64,000 nucleotides of DNA, taken from positions 2,294,001 through 2,358,000 of the forward strand of contig NZ_CP035913.1 of the NCBI RefSeq assembly GCF_004209755.1, read 5' to 3'. A program made the translations under genes and the position numbers. This stretch comes from Pseudoduganella lutea. GTDB taxonomy: Bacteria; Pseudomonadota; Gammaproteobacteria; Burkholderiales; Burkholderiaceae_D. A model generated the notes under the pieces. The model worked only from the letters and a program-made list of their open reading frames with translations, did no database searches and was not told the origin of the DNA. Of the stretch, positions 28,459-36,262 are shown in pieces. Every line of letters starts with the position of its first letter. The stretch's first letter is position 1.

Positions 28459-29793
28459 ATGAGCATTCATTCGAAAGTCCTGTGGGGCGAAGGCCTCACT
28501 TTCGGTCCGCAGCAGATGCAGCGGGCGGACCTGTACCACGAGACGCGCCTGCAGCAACTGGCGCTGACGATCAGCCCATCGCTGTGGGGCGTACGCAAGG
28601 CGGAGTGGAACCTGGACATGCTCGGCAACAGCACCCTGAAGGCCGACGAGCTGTCGCTGCTGTTCCAGGATGGCGAGATCTTCGATGCGCCGATCTCGGA
28701 TCCGGCGCCGCCTGCCGTCGACCTGTCGACGCTGGACGCCGAGGAACAGGTATTCACGTTCCATGCAGCGCTGCCACACCTGAATGAACACGGCGGTAAT
28801 CTCGCATCGTCCGGCCGCTACATCCGGAAGGACGTGGAAATCGCCGACCTGTTCACCAGCGACTTGTCGCTCGACGTCGAGTTCCTGACGAAAAACCTGA
28901 AGCTGATGCCGCACACGGAGGCGCGGACGGCCTACCTCTCCTTCCCCGTCGTGCGCATCAAGCGCTCGCCCACCGGGGGCTTCGAACTCGACCCCACCTT
29001 CATGCCGCCATCGGTCACGCTGGCCACGGCCGCGGCCCTGCCCGGCATGCTCGACGCCCTGCTGGCGAAACTGAACGCCAAGATCGCCGCACTGTATGAG
29101 CGCCACCGCCTGAACGGCCGCCAGGCGTTCGAGGTGCATACGGGCGATGCATCATCGTTCTGGATGCTCAACGTGATCTGCACGGCAGCGGCGCCCCTCA
29201 CCCACTGCGCGCGCTATCGGCAACACCACCCAGAATACGTGTTCGACAAGCTGACGGCGCTGGCCGGCGGCCTGATGACGTTCTCGCCGAAATATGCGCT
29301 GTCCGACCTGCCGGCGTACCAGCACGACGACCCGGGTCCGGGCTTCCAGCGGCTCGACATGATGATCCGCGACCTGATCGACACGGTGATTTCCTCGCGC
29401 TATTTCACGGTGCCGCTTGCTCCCGACCACGTGAAGACCACGCTGCACCATGGCATGCTCGATCCCGCGCGCGTGGAGCGCCGCACGGAACTGTGCCTCG
29501 CGGTGAGTGCCGACATGCCGGCGCTGGAACTGGTGGCGGCCGTGCCGCTGCGCTTCAAGATCGGCTCGCCGGACGACGTGGAACGCCTGATCGGCATCTC
29601 GCTGCCGGGCGTGGAGCTGGTGCACATGGCGCAGGTGCCCGGCGAGGTGCCGGTGCGGCCGAACACCTACTACTTCTCGCTCACGGCAAAGGGCAACCTG
29701 TATGAAAACATGCTGACGGCGCAGGCGATCACGATCTATGCGCCGACCGGCATGAAGGGCTTGCGGATGGAGCTGTTCGGCATTGCGCCGTAG
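28459..29793 (+). CDS. tssK: T6SS baseplate subunit TssK
   Basis: A 444-residue protein; the ATG at 28459 follows GAGAGGAGAA. The start VLWGEGLTFGPQQMQRADLY is the typical TssK opening (family pattern: W-x-E-G-x-x-x-x-P-Q-H-F-Q). The C-terminal domain ends VRPNTYYFSLTAKGNLYENM and AITIYAPTGMKGLRMELFGI. TssK connects the baseplate to the TssJLM membrane complex. Its stop is 4 bases from that of a convergent hydrolase gene. No tssA, B, C, E, H, J, L, M or hcp gene is in the window. Confidence 0.9.
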   Translation: MSIHSKVLWGEGLTFGPQQMQRADLYHETRLQQLALTISPSLWGVRKAEWNLDMLGNSTLKADELSLLFQDGEIFDAPISDPAPPAVDLSTLDAEEQVFTFHAALPHLNEHGGNLASSGRYIRKDVEIADLFTSDLSLDVEFLTKNLKLMPHTEARTAYLSFPVVRIKRSPTGGFELDPTFMPPSVTLATAAALPGMLDALLAKLNAKIAALYERHRLNGRQAFEVHTGDASSFWMLNVICTAAAPLTHCARYRQHHPEYVFDKLTALAGGLMTFSPKYALSDLPAYQHDDPGPGFQRLDMMIRDLIDTVISSRYFTVPLAPDHVKTTLHHGMLDPARVERRTELCLAVSADMPALELVAAVPLRFKIGSPDDVERLIGISLPGVELVHMAQVPGEVPVRPNTYYFSLTAKGNLYENMLTAQAITIYAPTGMKGLRMELFGIAP

Positions 29794-29797
29794 CGTT

Positions 29798-30625
29798 CTA
29801 CGGCGCTTCCAGCGCGCCCAGGATGGCGCGTTCGACGAGCGGCCAGCAGGGCGAGTTGGGCGCCACTTCATCGTAATGGCTGGCGCCGGGCAGCACGATC
29901 ACCTCGGCCGCGTCGCCGGCGGCGCGGGCGCGGTGGGCGTAGGCTTCGGCCACCGAAGGGGGCGACACGGTATCGAATTCGCCGTGGACCAGCACCGTGC
30001 GGATCCCGGCCGGCAGCATCTCGGCCGGGGACGTGTCGGCAAACACGTCCGGCCGCGCGGCACTTGGCAGTCCGGCCAGCTGCGCCGTATCGCGCTCGCA
30101 GCTGGAGTGGATCAATGAAGCCTGCAGGCGCAGGTCGGCGAGGCCGCCCAGGCTGATCGCGGCGGGAATGCGCACCGGATCGGCCGTCCATGCCGGGCTC
30201 CATTGCGGCAGCCGGTGGCGCGATGCGGCCCATTGGGCCAGGTGGCCGCCGGCGGAATGGCCGACGATGGCGATGCGCTGCATGTCGAACCGCGGCTCCT
30301 TGCGCAGCAGGTCGATGGCGGTGGCAACGTCCTGGTACATGCCGGGATAGCCGCCGCCCTCCTCGTCGTGCCGGCGGTATTCCACGTTCCACACGGCGAT
30401 GCCCTGTGCGCGCAATGCGCCGGCCATGCTGCGCAGTTGCGTGATGCCGCCATACTGCACGGTCCAGCACCCGCCATGGATCAGTACCACCACCGGAAAA
30501 GGACCTGCACCGTCGGGACGGAACAGTTCCACGAACTGCGACGGCGCACTGCCGTAGTCGATTCGTGCATCGGGGACGGGGCCAGTCAGCGCCAGGTAAT
30601 CCTGCAAGGTCATCGGAGAAATCAT
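29798..30625 (-). CDS. Alpha/beta hydrolase (BD-FAE / kynurenine-formamidase-like)
   Basis: A 275-residue hydrolase (start 30625, or the ATG at 30613). The oxyanion motif is HGGCWTVQYGG, the nucleophile elbow GHSAGGHLAQW, and the C-terminal HGEFDTVSPP and ASHYDEV supply Asp and His. This HGG-W pattern with GHSAGG is typical of arylformamidase-like and feruloyl-esterase-like small hydrolases. The substrate is unknown. It converges with tssK and lies downstream of the TonB receptor, from which a strong terminator separates it. Confidence 0.8.
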   Translation of the reverse strand: MISPMTLQDYLALTGPVPDARIDYGSAPSQFVELFRPDGAGPFPVVVLIHGGCWTVQYGGITQLRSMAGALRAQGIAVWNVEYRRHDEEGGGYPGMYQDVATAIDLLRKEPRFDMQRIAIVGHSAGGHLAQWAASRHRLPQWSPAWTADPVRIPAAISLGGLADLRLQASLIHSSCERDTAQLAGLPSAARPDVFADTSPAEMLPAGIRTVLVHGEFDTVSPPSVAEAYAHRARAAGDAAEVIVLPGASHYDEVAPNSPCWPLVERAILGALEAP

Positions 30626-30637
30626 GGGCGGCCAATG

Positions 30638-30673
30638 AAAAACGGGGCAGCGCGCAGTATAGCGCCCTGCCCC
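30638..30673 (-). terminator. Rho-independent terminator after the TonB receptor gene
   Basis: GGGGCAG (30644-30650) pairs with CTGCCCC (30667-30673), with an inner GCGC/GCGC pairing. On the minus strand the hairpin is followed by GTTTTTC. It would end transcription from the amine oxidase to receptor region. Confidence 0.7.
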
Positions 30674-30713
30674 GCCCGTGCCACCCACGTTACTTCATGT
30701 CACTTCGCTTCCG

Positions 30714-33185
30714 TCAGAACTTGAAGCTGGCGCGCGCGTAGTAGTAGCCGCCGTTGATGCCGAATGGCGAGAACGACGGATACTTCGTCACACCCGCGTT
30801 ATCCAGGTTCGCACGGTACACGGCCATCAGCTCGGCGTTCACCTCGTCCGGATACTCGTTGAACAGGTTGTTGGCACCGGCCGACACCGTCCAGTTCGGC
30901 GTCAGCTTGTAGCTTACTTCCAGGTCCGTGATCGCCGTGGTGCCGATCTCGTTCTTGTAGTACGTGCCACCGTTCGGCGAATCCCACGTGTGGGACTTGC
31001 CATAGATCGCTTCACGCAGGTTGACCGTCCATGCACCCGAGCGCCACAGCGCGCCGATGTTCACACGGGTCTTCGGCGAGGCGGTTTCCAGGTTCGATAT
31101 CGCCGTGCGATCCAGCAGCGTTTGCGGCTGCAGCTGCGCCGGGGCCTGGTTGATCTTCGTGACCCGCACCTGGTTCCAGTTGGCCGCCAGCGACCAGTCC
31201 ACCCTGCCGTACTGGCCGTAGTTGCTGTTCAGCGTGGCCACCAGTTCGAGCCCGCGCGAGCGGGTATTGACGGCGTTGGTGAAGATGTTGATGCCGGTCT
31301 CGCTTACCGTCGGGTCCAGGATGTTGCCATTGGCGAGGATCGCCTCTACCACGGCCGGCGAGTTCACCGCGCCGCCCGAACCGTAGACCGAACCCGAACC
31401 CACGATGCGGTCGCGGATCTTGATCTGGTAGGCGTCGACCGTGATCGACACGTTGTTCGCCGGATTGAGCACGATGCCGGCCGAGAGGTTGGTCGACGCT
31501 TCGGGCTTCAGGCCATCCACGCCCACCAGCTTCGCACCTGCCGAATTCGGCGCCAGCTGCACGAAGGCGCTGGTCGGGCCCACGTTGGTGGCGGAGTAGT
31601 ACGACTCGGCCAGCGTCGGCGCGCGGAAGCCGTTCGAGTACGTGCCACGCAACGCGAACGTCGGCGAGAAGTCATAGCGGCTGGTCAGCTTGCCCACCTT
31701 TGCATTGCCGAAATCGCTGAAGTGTTCATAGCGCGCCGCCAGGTCGACCGTCAGGCCGGCGATCGGGAACGTGATGAAGTTCGCGTAGATCGCCTTGTTG
31801 TTGCGGTCATGCTTGCCGGCGTCCGTCAGCGAAAAACCGGGGTAGGACTGCGAGCCCTCCTTGTAGCGCGAGAACTCGTCGCCCGCCTGGATCTCGTACT
31901 CGTCCACGCGGTGCTCGAAGCCCATCGCGAACGTCGACGGTTTCGCCCAGCCCATGTCGATCTCGCGGGAGACATCGAAGTTATTGGTCCACTGGCTGGC
32001 GATGAAGGTGCCGGCATGGAACACGGTCGGCGTGAAGCCGGTGTCGCGATACAGTGAAACGTTGGCCGAGTCCACCACGCCGATTTCCGCCTTGTCGCGG
32101 CCATACGTGCTCGATACTTCCCAGTTCCATGCGCTACCGAACTTGCCGCGCGCACCTGCCGTGAAGGCGTAATCGATCTCCTTCATCGTTTCCTTGGGGC
32201 TGAAGCCGAGCGGATAGACCTCCGGCAGTCGGTTCGGCATGCGGTAGTTCTCGTAAGCCCGCGCTTCCTTCTTGCCCCAGGTGGCGAAGGCATACAGCGA
32301 CGTGTCGTCGTCGATGTCGTAGCCCGCGTTCAGGGCCAGCGTGTTCAGGTGATACTGCGCATCACCGGCGATCTTGTTCAGGTGCGGGTAACCCGGCGCC
32401 TGCAGCAGCGGCATGCTGGCCAGGTTCTGCGGCGCCGTCACGCGCGGGTCGATGTTGCCGCGATCGCTGTAGCCGTGATAGCGCGATTCGCCGGTGAGGC
32501 TGAGGAAGCCCTTGTCGGTCAGCTTGAAGCCGATGTTGGCGGTACCGTCGCCCGTGTGGCCGCCGCCGTCGACGTAGGCGCCACCGTTCACGTTGCCGGA
32601 GATGCCCTGGTTGTTCGACTTCAGGATGATGTTGACCACGCCGGCAATGGCATCGGTGCCGTACTGCGCGGCCGCGCCATCCTGCAGCACTTCGATATGG
32701 TCGATCGCGGCCACGGGGATGTAGTTCAGGTCGGCCGCGGCACCGCCCTGGTATGGGCCGCCCAGCACGGCCAGGTTGGCGGTGCCGTGGCGCCGCTTGC
32801 CGTTCACCAGCACCAGCGTGTTGTTCGGCGACAGGCCACGCAGCCGGGCCGACAGCGTGAGGTTGGCCGTGTCGCCGCCGAACGCCTGGGCGGTAAACGA
32901 CGGGATGTTCTGCGCGATGGCCTGGATCAGGTCCGGCTGGCCGGTGCGCTGCAGCGAGGCCGCGTCCAGCACCTGGATCGGCGACGCGCTGTTTTCCGCT
33001 TTCAGGCCGCTGGCGCGGGTGCCGGTGACGATCACGGCACTCATCGAGACAGGTGCGCCAGCGGCGCCGGCCATGTTTTCCGCTTGCGGTTCGGGCTCCG
33101 GTGCGCCGCCCGGCTCGGCGGCAAGCGCCAGTCCGGTGTGCAGCAGCATGGCGGCGGCGCCCGATTTGATGATGGCCTTGTGCAT
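30714..33185 (-). CDS. TonB-dependent outer-membrane receptor
   Basis: An 823-residue receptor with signal peptide MHKAIIKSGAAAMLLHTGLA. The segment SAVIVTGTRASGLKAENSAS gives the TonB-box/plug start. The plug continues (GQPDLIQAIAQNIPSF, IEVLQDGAAAQYGTDAIAGV). The barrel ends with the aromatic terminal strand GGYYYARASFKF. There is no STN or sigma/anti-sigma signalling domain. The ligand is unknown. It follows ridA, cytochrome c and amine oxidase on the same strand after a 130-base gap, so it may import a nitrogenous substrate for that module; this is inference. Confidence 0.9.
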   Translation of the reverse strand: MHKAIIKSGAAAMLLHTGLALAAEPGGAPEPEPQAENMAGAAGAPVSMSAVIVTGTRASGLKAENSASPIQVLDAASLQRTGQPDLIQAIAQNIPSFTAQAFGGDTANLTLSARLRGLSPNNTLVLVNGKRRHGTANLAVLGGPYQGGAAADLNYIPVAAIDHIEVLQDGAAAQYGTDAIAGVVNIILKSNNQGISGNVNGGAYVDGGGHTGDGTANIGFKLTDKGFLSLTGESRYHGYSDRGNIDPRVTAPQNLASMPLLQAPGYPHLNKIAGDAQYHLNTLALNAGYDIDDDTSLYAFATWGKKEARAYENYRMPNRLPEVYPLGFSPKETMKEIDYAFTAGARGKFGSAWNWEVSSTYGRDKAEIGVVDSANVSLYRDTGFTPTVFHAGTFIASQWTNNFDVSREIDMGWAKPSTFAMGFEHRVDEYEIQAGDEFSRYKEGSQSYPGFSLTDAGKHDRNNKAIYANFITFPIAGLTVDLAARYEHFSDFGNAKVGKLTSRYDFSPTFALRGTYSNGFRAPTLAESYYSATNVGPTSAFVQLAPNSAGAKLVGVDGLKPEASTNLSAGIVLNPANNVSITVDAYQIKIRDRIVGSGSVYGSGGAVNSPAVVEAILANGNILDPTVSETGINIFTNAVNTRSRGLELVATLNSNYGQYGRVDWSLAANWNQVRVTKINQAPAQLQPQTLLDRTAISNLETASPKTRVNIGALWRSGAWTVNLREAIYGKSHTWDSPNGGTYYKNEIGTTAITDLEVSYKLTPNWTVSAGANNLFNEYPDEVNAELMAVYRANLDNAGVTKYPSFSPFGINGGYYYARASFKF

Positions 33186-33253
33186 GGTGATTCCTTTTCT
33201 TGTAGTGAAGATGGAAAAACGGGTGCAGCGAAAAACGGGCGTAAAGGGTCCCC

Positions 33254-33275
33254 CTGCCGGCGCGGATGCCGGCAG
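33254..33275. terminator. Hairpin between ridA and the TonB receptor gene
   Basis: CTGCCGGC and GCCGGCAG (33254-33261 and 33268-33275) form a perfect 8-bp stem. No T-tract follows on the minus strand, so it may be an attenuator or a processing site rather than a full terminator. Confidence 0.35.
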
Positions 33276-33315
33276 TTTCCCCGGGCCCTTCAGCCCTCAG
33301 GGCAAGTCCGGTTGC

Positions 33316-33822
33316 TTATTTCTTGGCGGCGACGACCTCGATCTCGACCAGCCAGCCGGCGGAGTTCAGCCCCGCCACCTGCATCACCGCGCGGGCGGGC
33401 AGGTTCGGCTGGGGGCCGCCGAAGAATTGCGTGTAGCCTTCCATGAAGCCCTTCGTGTCGGCCCTGCCGCCCTTCGACGGATCGCCCACCAGGAACACCT
33501 GCATCTTGACCACGTCGCCCATCGTGAGGTTCATGCCTTTCAGGATTTCCTCGATCTTCTTCAGTACGCCCACGGTCTGCGTCTTCGTATCGCCATAGGC
33601 GGCGATCGTGTCGGGGTTGGCGGACTTGTCGATCATCGGCGGCACCTGGCCGCTGATGAAGTGGATCGTGGCCGACGGCGGGATCGTCACGGCTTGCGCG
33701 ATCGGGAAATCTGAGCCGGGAATCTTGTGGCGGACGATGTCCTGCGCCGTGGCCGCATTGGTAGCGAAAGTGGTGGCGATGGCGGCGGCCATCAGGAGAA
33801 CGTTGGCGAAGTGCTGTTTCAT
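33316..33822 (-). CDS. Exported RidA-family (YjgF) imine deaminase
   Basis: A 168-residue protein with a signal peptide (MKQHFANVLLMAAAIATTFA, cleavage near ATAQ). The RidA core has FISGQVPP, KKIEEILKGMNLTMGDVVKM and the C-terminal LPARAVMQVAGLNSAGWLVE; the conserved active-site Arg is in PARAV. RidA hydrolyses reactive imines or enamines to ketones and ammonia. Export to the periplasm is unusual and matches the Tat-exported amine oxidase encoded two genes upstream. It lies 12 bases after the cytochrome gene, so it is probably co-transcribed. Confidence 0.85.
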   Translation of the reverse strand: MKQHFANVLLMAAAIATTFATNAATAQDIVRHKIPGSDFPIAQAVTIPPSATIHFISGQVPPMIDKSANPDTIAAYGDTKTQTVGVLKKIEEILKGMNLTMGDVVKMQVFLVGDPSKGGRADTKGFMEGYTQFFGGPQPNLPARAVMQVAGLNSAGWLVEIEVVAAKK

Positions 33823-33834
33823 GAGTGCTCTCTT

Positions 33835-34233
33835 TCAGTGTTTGTTGGACAGTTGACCGGCTGAAAACAGCTCGGCCGAAATCTCGGTGCGCAGCGCGGC
33901 CACGTCCTTGTCGGACAGGCCCTCGGCCTTGTTGCCCCAGCTGGAGCGGGCATACGTGAGCACGGCGGCGATGTCGCCATCGGTGAGGCTCTGCGAAAAG
34001 TCCGGCATGCCGCCGCGGCCTTTCAGCAGCACCGCGGCGGGATCTTTCGCCGGGCCCTGCACGAACGTGTTCCCGGCCAGGGCGGGAAACGCGCCTGGGA
34101 TACCCTTGCCGGTAGCCATGTGGCAGGCCGCGCAATTTTTCTGGTAGATGGCCTTGCCGTCGGCGGCGGCATGCGACGGCATGGCTGCCACGAAGCCGGC
34201 CAGCGCCATCAGGGCGGAAAAATTCCGGCTCAT
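33835..34233 (-). CDS. Class I c-type cytochrome
   Basis: A 132-residue protein with a signal peptide (MSRNFSALMALAGFVAAMPS). The heme site is NCAACH (Cys about 34 and 37, His 38), and the axial Met lies in GMPDFSQSLTDGDIAAVLTY. It is a periplasmic single-heme electron carrier. Its ATG overlaps the amine oxidase stop (ATGA), strongly implying that it takes electrons from that flavoenzyme. The last 30 residues extend past the usual end of the fold. Confidence 0.9.
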   Translation of the reverse strand: MSRNFSALMALAGFVAAMPSHAAADGKAIYQKNCAACHMATGKGIPGAFPALAGNTFVQGPAKDPAAVLLKGRGGMPDFSQSLTDGDIAAVLTYARSSWGNKAEGLSDKDVAALRTEISAELFSAGQLSNKH

Positions 34234-35819
34234 GCCATGGCCCTTTCATGGATGCGCGCCATCTGCTGCCACGCCGATTCGATCGCGCCCGCCTGCCAGC
34301 CGGTCAGGTAGGACAGGTGTTCGCCGGCCAGCAGCACGCGCCCCTCGCCTTCGAGCAGCGCCGGGTAGGCATTCTTGCGGCTCTCGTCGTTCCACTCGGC
34401 CCAGCCGCCCAGGTTGTACTGCACGCGGTGCCAGGCCACGGAGAAGGCGCTGTCGAACGCATCGCGGTAGGCCGGGAAGATCTTTTCGCCGGCGGCCAGC
34501 GCGAACTCGGCGCGCTCTGCCGGGCTCAGGCCGCTCACTTCGATCGCGGCGGTCTGGTAGTTGTAGTAGCCCAGCACCACACCTTTCTTCTTTTGCCAGC
34601 TGGTCGAAGGCAGCGAGATCGTGTTGATGCCCTTCATGTCGGTCAGCACGTGGCCGCCATAGATGTGGTCATCCTCTTCCCAGAAGCGGCGCTTCATCTG
34701 CAGGCCGATCTTGCCGACGGGCGCATAGGCCACCGACTTGATCGCGGTCTTGAAGCTTTCGGAAAAGTCGGTGTCGACCATGCGCAGCGTGGAGAGCGGC
34801 ATCGTGCACAGGCAGAAGTCGGCCGTGACCGCGCTTTCCTTGCCCGTCTTCGTATCCTTGAAGGCGACAGTGACATTGTTTTCGCCATGGCGGATCTTCT
34901 GCACTTCGGCGTTGTAGCGGATGTGTTTTCCCACGCGTTTTTCAAAGGCCTTCGCGATCGCATCCATGCCGCCCACCGGCTGGAACATGGTGTTCTGCAT
35001 CGGGTAGTCCTGCACCGCGCTGTACACCTTGCCCACGCCCGATGCGAGCAGGTCGTGGAAGGCCAGCGGATCGGAAAACGCGCCTGGCCCCGGGCTCACG
35101 CCGGCCCCCGGATTAACGGAGAAGCCACGGCCGCTGCGGCCCTTGTAGCTGAGGTCTCCCGCTTCCAGGTGACCTTCGTGCTTCAGGTAGTCGAGCAGCG
35201 CACGCTGGTCGTCGCTGGAGAGGGTCTTGTCGAGCTGGCGGTCCTGCACGGACTTGGCCAGCAGCTCGGCCACGTGGCCGCGCATGTCGGCCTTGATCTG
35301 TGCGGGGCGCAGCCGCTGCTTCGCCAGCGGGCCGCCATTTTCCAGGTAGACGAACGCATGGTCGTTATCGTTGACCATCACTTCGAGCGGTACTTCGAAC
35401 TGGCGCGTGTAGTGCAGCGTGGACTGATGGTGCAGCGGAATGCGCCACGGACCGTGGTTGATGTAGTGGCCCTTGTCGAACGTGCAGCGCTGCGTTTCGC
35501 CGCCCAGCTCCGTCAGCTCGAAACCGCCGCGGGCTGTCTGGCAGCGGCCGCCGGCGAAGCCGCGCGCTTCCAATACCTGCACGCGGTAGCCCAACTTCGC
35601 CATCTCGTAGGCGGCCGTCATGCCGGCCAGGCCCGCGCCGAGGATCACCACCGACTTGCCCTTGGCGCTGCCGCTCAGCGCCGGCGGGCCGGACATCGTC
35701 GACGCGATGCCCATGCCCCAGGCATTCATCGCGTTCAGCAGCAGCCCTGTGCCGCCCACCGCGGCCGCACGGTACAGGAAATCGCGCCGCGTCAGGGCTT
35801 TCGTCAATCCACTCTTCAT
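34230..35819 (-). CDS. Tat-exported flavin amine oxidase/dehydrogenase
   Basis: A 529-residue FAD enzyme. The start at 35819 (MKSGLTKALTRRDFLYRAAA) follows AAGGAG and gives a twin-arginine signal (TRRDFLYRA). The FAD site is VVILGAGLAGMTAAYEMAKL, with GYRVQVLEARGFAGGRC. The C-terminal FAD motif is RVLLAGEHLSYLTGWQAGAI. It belongs to the monoamine-oxidase superfamily. Coupling to a cytochrome c recalls nicotine oxidoreductase NicA2 with its cytochrome CycN, so it may act as a dehydrogenase rather than a true oxidase. The substrate is unknown. It heads the operon oxidase-cytochrome-RidA. Confidence 0.85.
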   Translation of the reverse strand: MKSGLTKALTRRDFLYRAAAVGGTGLLLNAMNAWGMGIASTMSGPPALSGSAKGKSVVILGAGLAGMTAAYEMAKLGYRVQVLEARGFAGGRCQTARGGFELTELGGETQRCTFDKGHYINHGPWRIPLHHQSTLHYTRQFEVPLEVMVNDNDHAFVYLENGGPLAKQRLRPAQIKADMRGHVAELLAKSVQDRQLDKTLSSDDQRALLDYLKHEGHLEAGDLSYKGRSGRGFSVNPGAGVSPGPGAFSDPLAFHDLLASGVGKVYSAVQDYPMQNTMFQPVGGMDAIAKAFEKRVGKHIRYNAEVQKIRHGENNVTVAFKDTKTGKESAVTADFCLCTMPLSTLRMVDTDFSESFKTAIKSVAYAPVGKIGLQMKRRFWEEDDHIYGGHVLTDMKGINTISLPSTSWQKKKGVVLGYYNYQTAAIEVSGLSPAERAEFALAAGEKIFPAYRDAFDSAFSVAWHRVQYNLGGWAEWNDESRKNAYPALLEGEGRVLLAGEHLSYLTGWQAGAIESAWQQMARIHERAMA

Positions 35820-36160
35820 CGCTGCTCCTTGTTTCGTTGATGAACATGCTTGCACATCGGTATCTAGCAATCGGTATGCCATTGCCTGTTTGGTAAGCAC
35901 TCTTTTTGACGACACGAATGAAGTGGTTTCGGGGAGGGGACCATCGCCATCGGCCGGTGCGCCAGGCCGGGGAGGATGGCGGTGCCGGCGTCACACATTG
36001 TTTGATGCGGGAAATCGCGGCAAAGTCCTTGCGGCATTGCGCAGTGCACCATGGCGACGCACGGGAAATCAGCTGCCGCACGGCACTGCAGCAATGGTTG
36101 AGCTCCTGGTACCATGCGCGCCCTCGTCCCTGGCGATCCACGCACGACTTGTACCGCCAG

Positions 36161-36190
36161 GGACAAGGAACAAGGGACCAGGGACCAGGG
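36161..36190. repeat. 7-bp tandem repeat, about four copies
   Basis: The units GGACAAG, GAACAAG, GGACCAG and GGACCAG follow each other with exact 7-base spacing (36161-36188), then GG. It is purely intergenic. Confidence 0.8.
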
Positions 36191-36208
36191 CCAGGCAATG
36201 ACGAGGGC

Positions 36209-36240
36209 AAAAAAAAAGCGCGCCGGGCGGCGCGCTAAAA
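36209..36240 (-). terminator. Strong Rho-independent terminator of the TnsB-like gene
   Basis: AGCGCGCC-GGGC-GGCGCGCT (36217-36236) is a perfect 8-bp stem with a tetraloop. On the minus strand it is followed by a run of nine Ts (A9 at 36209-36217). It lies 27 bases past the stop codon. Confidence 0.85.
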
Positions 36241-36262
36241 ATACAACGAGGGTTGAAGGAAC

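Larger units (their letters stand above)
35820..36262. other. Intergenic region between the amine oxidase and the TnsB-like gene
   Basis: About 440 bases on the upstream side of the amine oxidase, so its promoter must be here. It also holds a 7-bp tandem repeat (36161-36190) and the terminator of the TnsB-like gene (36209-36240). No gene with recognisable homology is seen. Confidence 0.5.
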
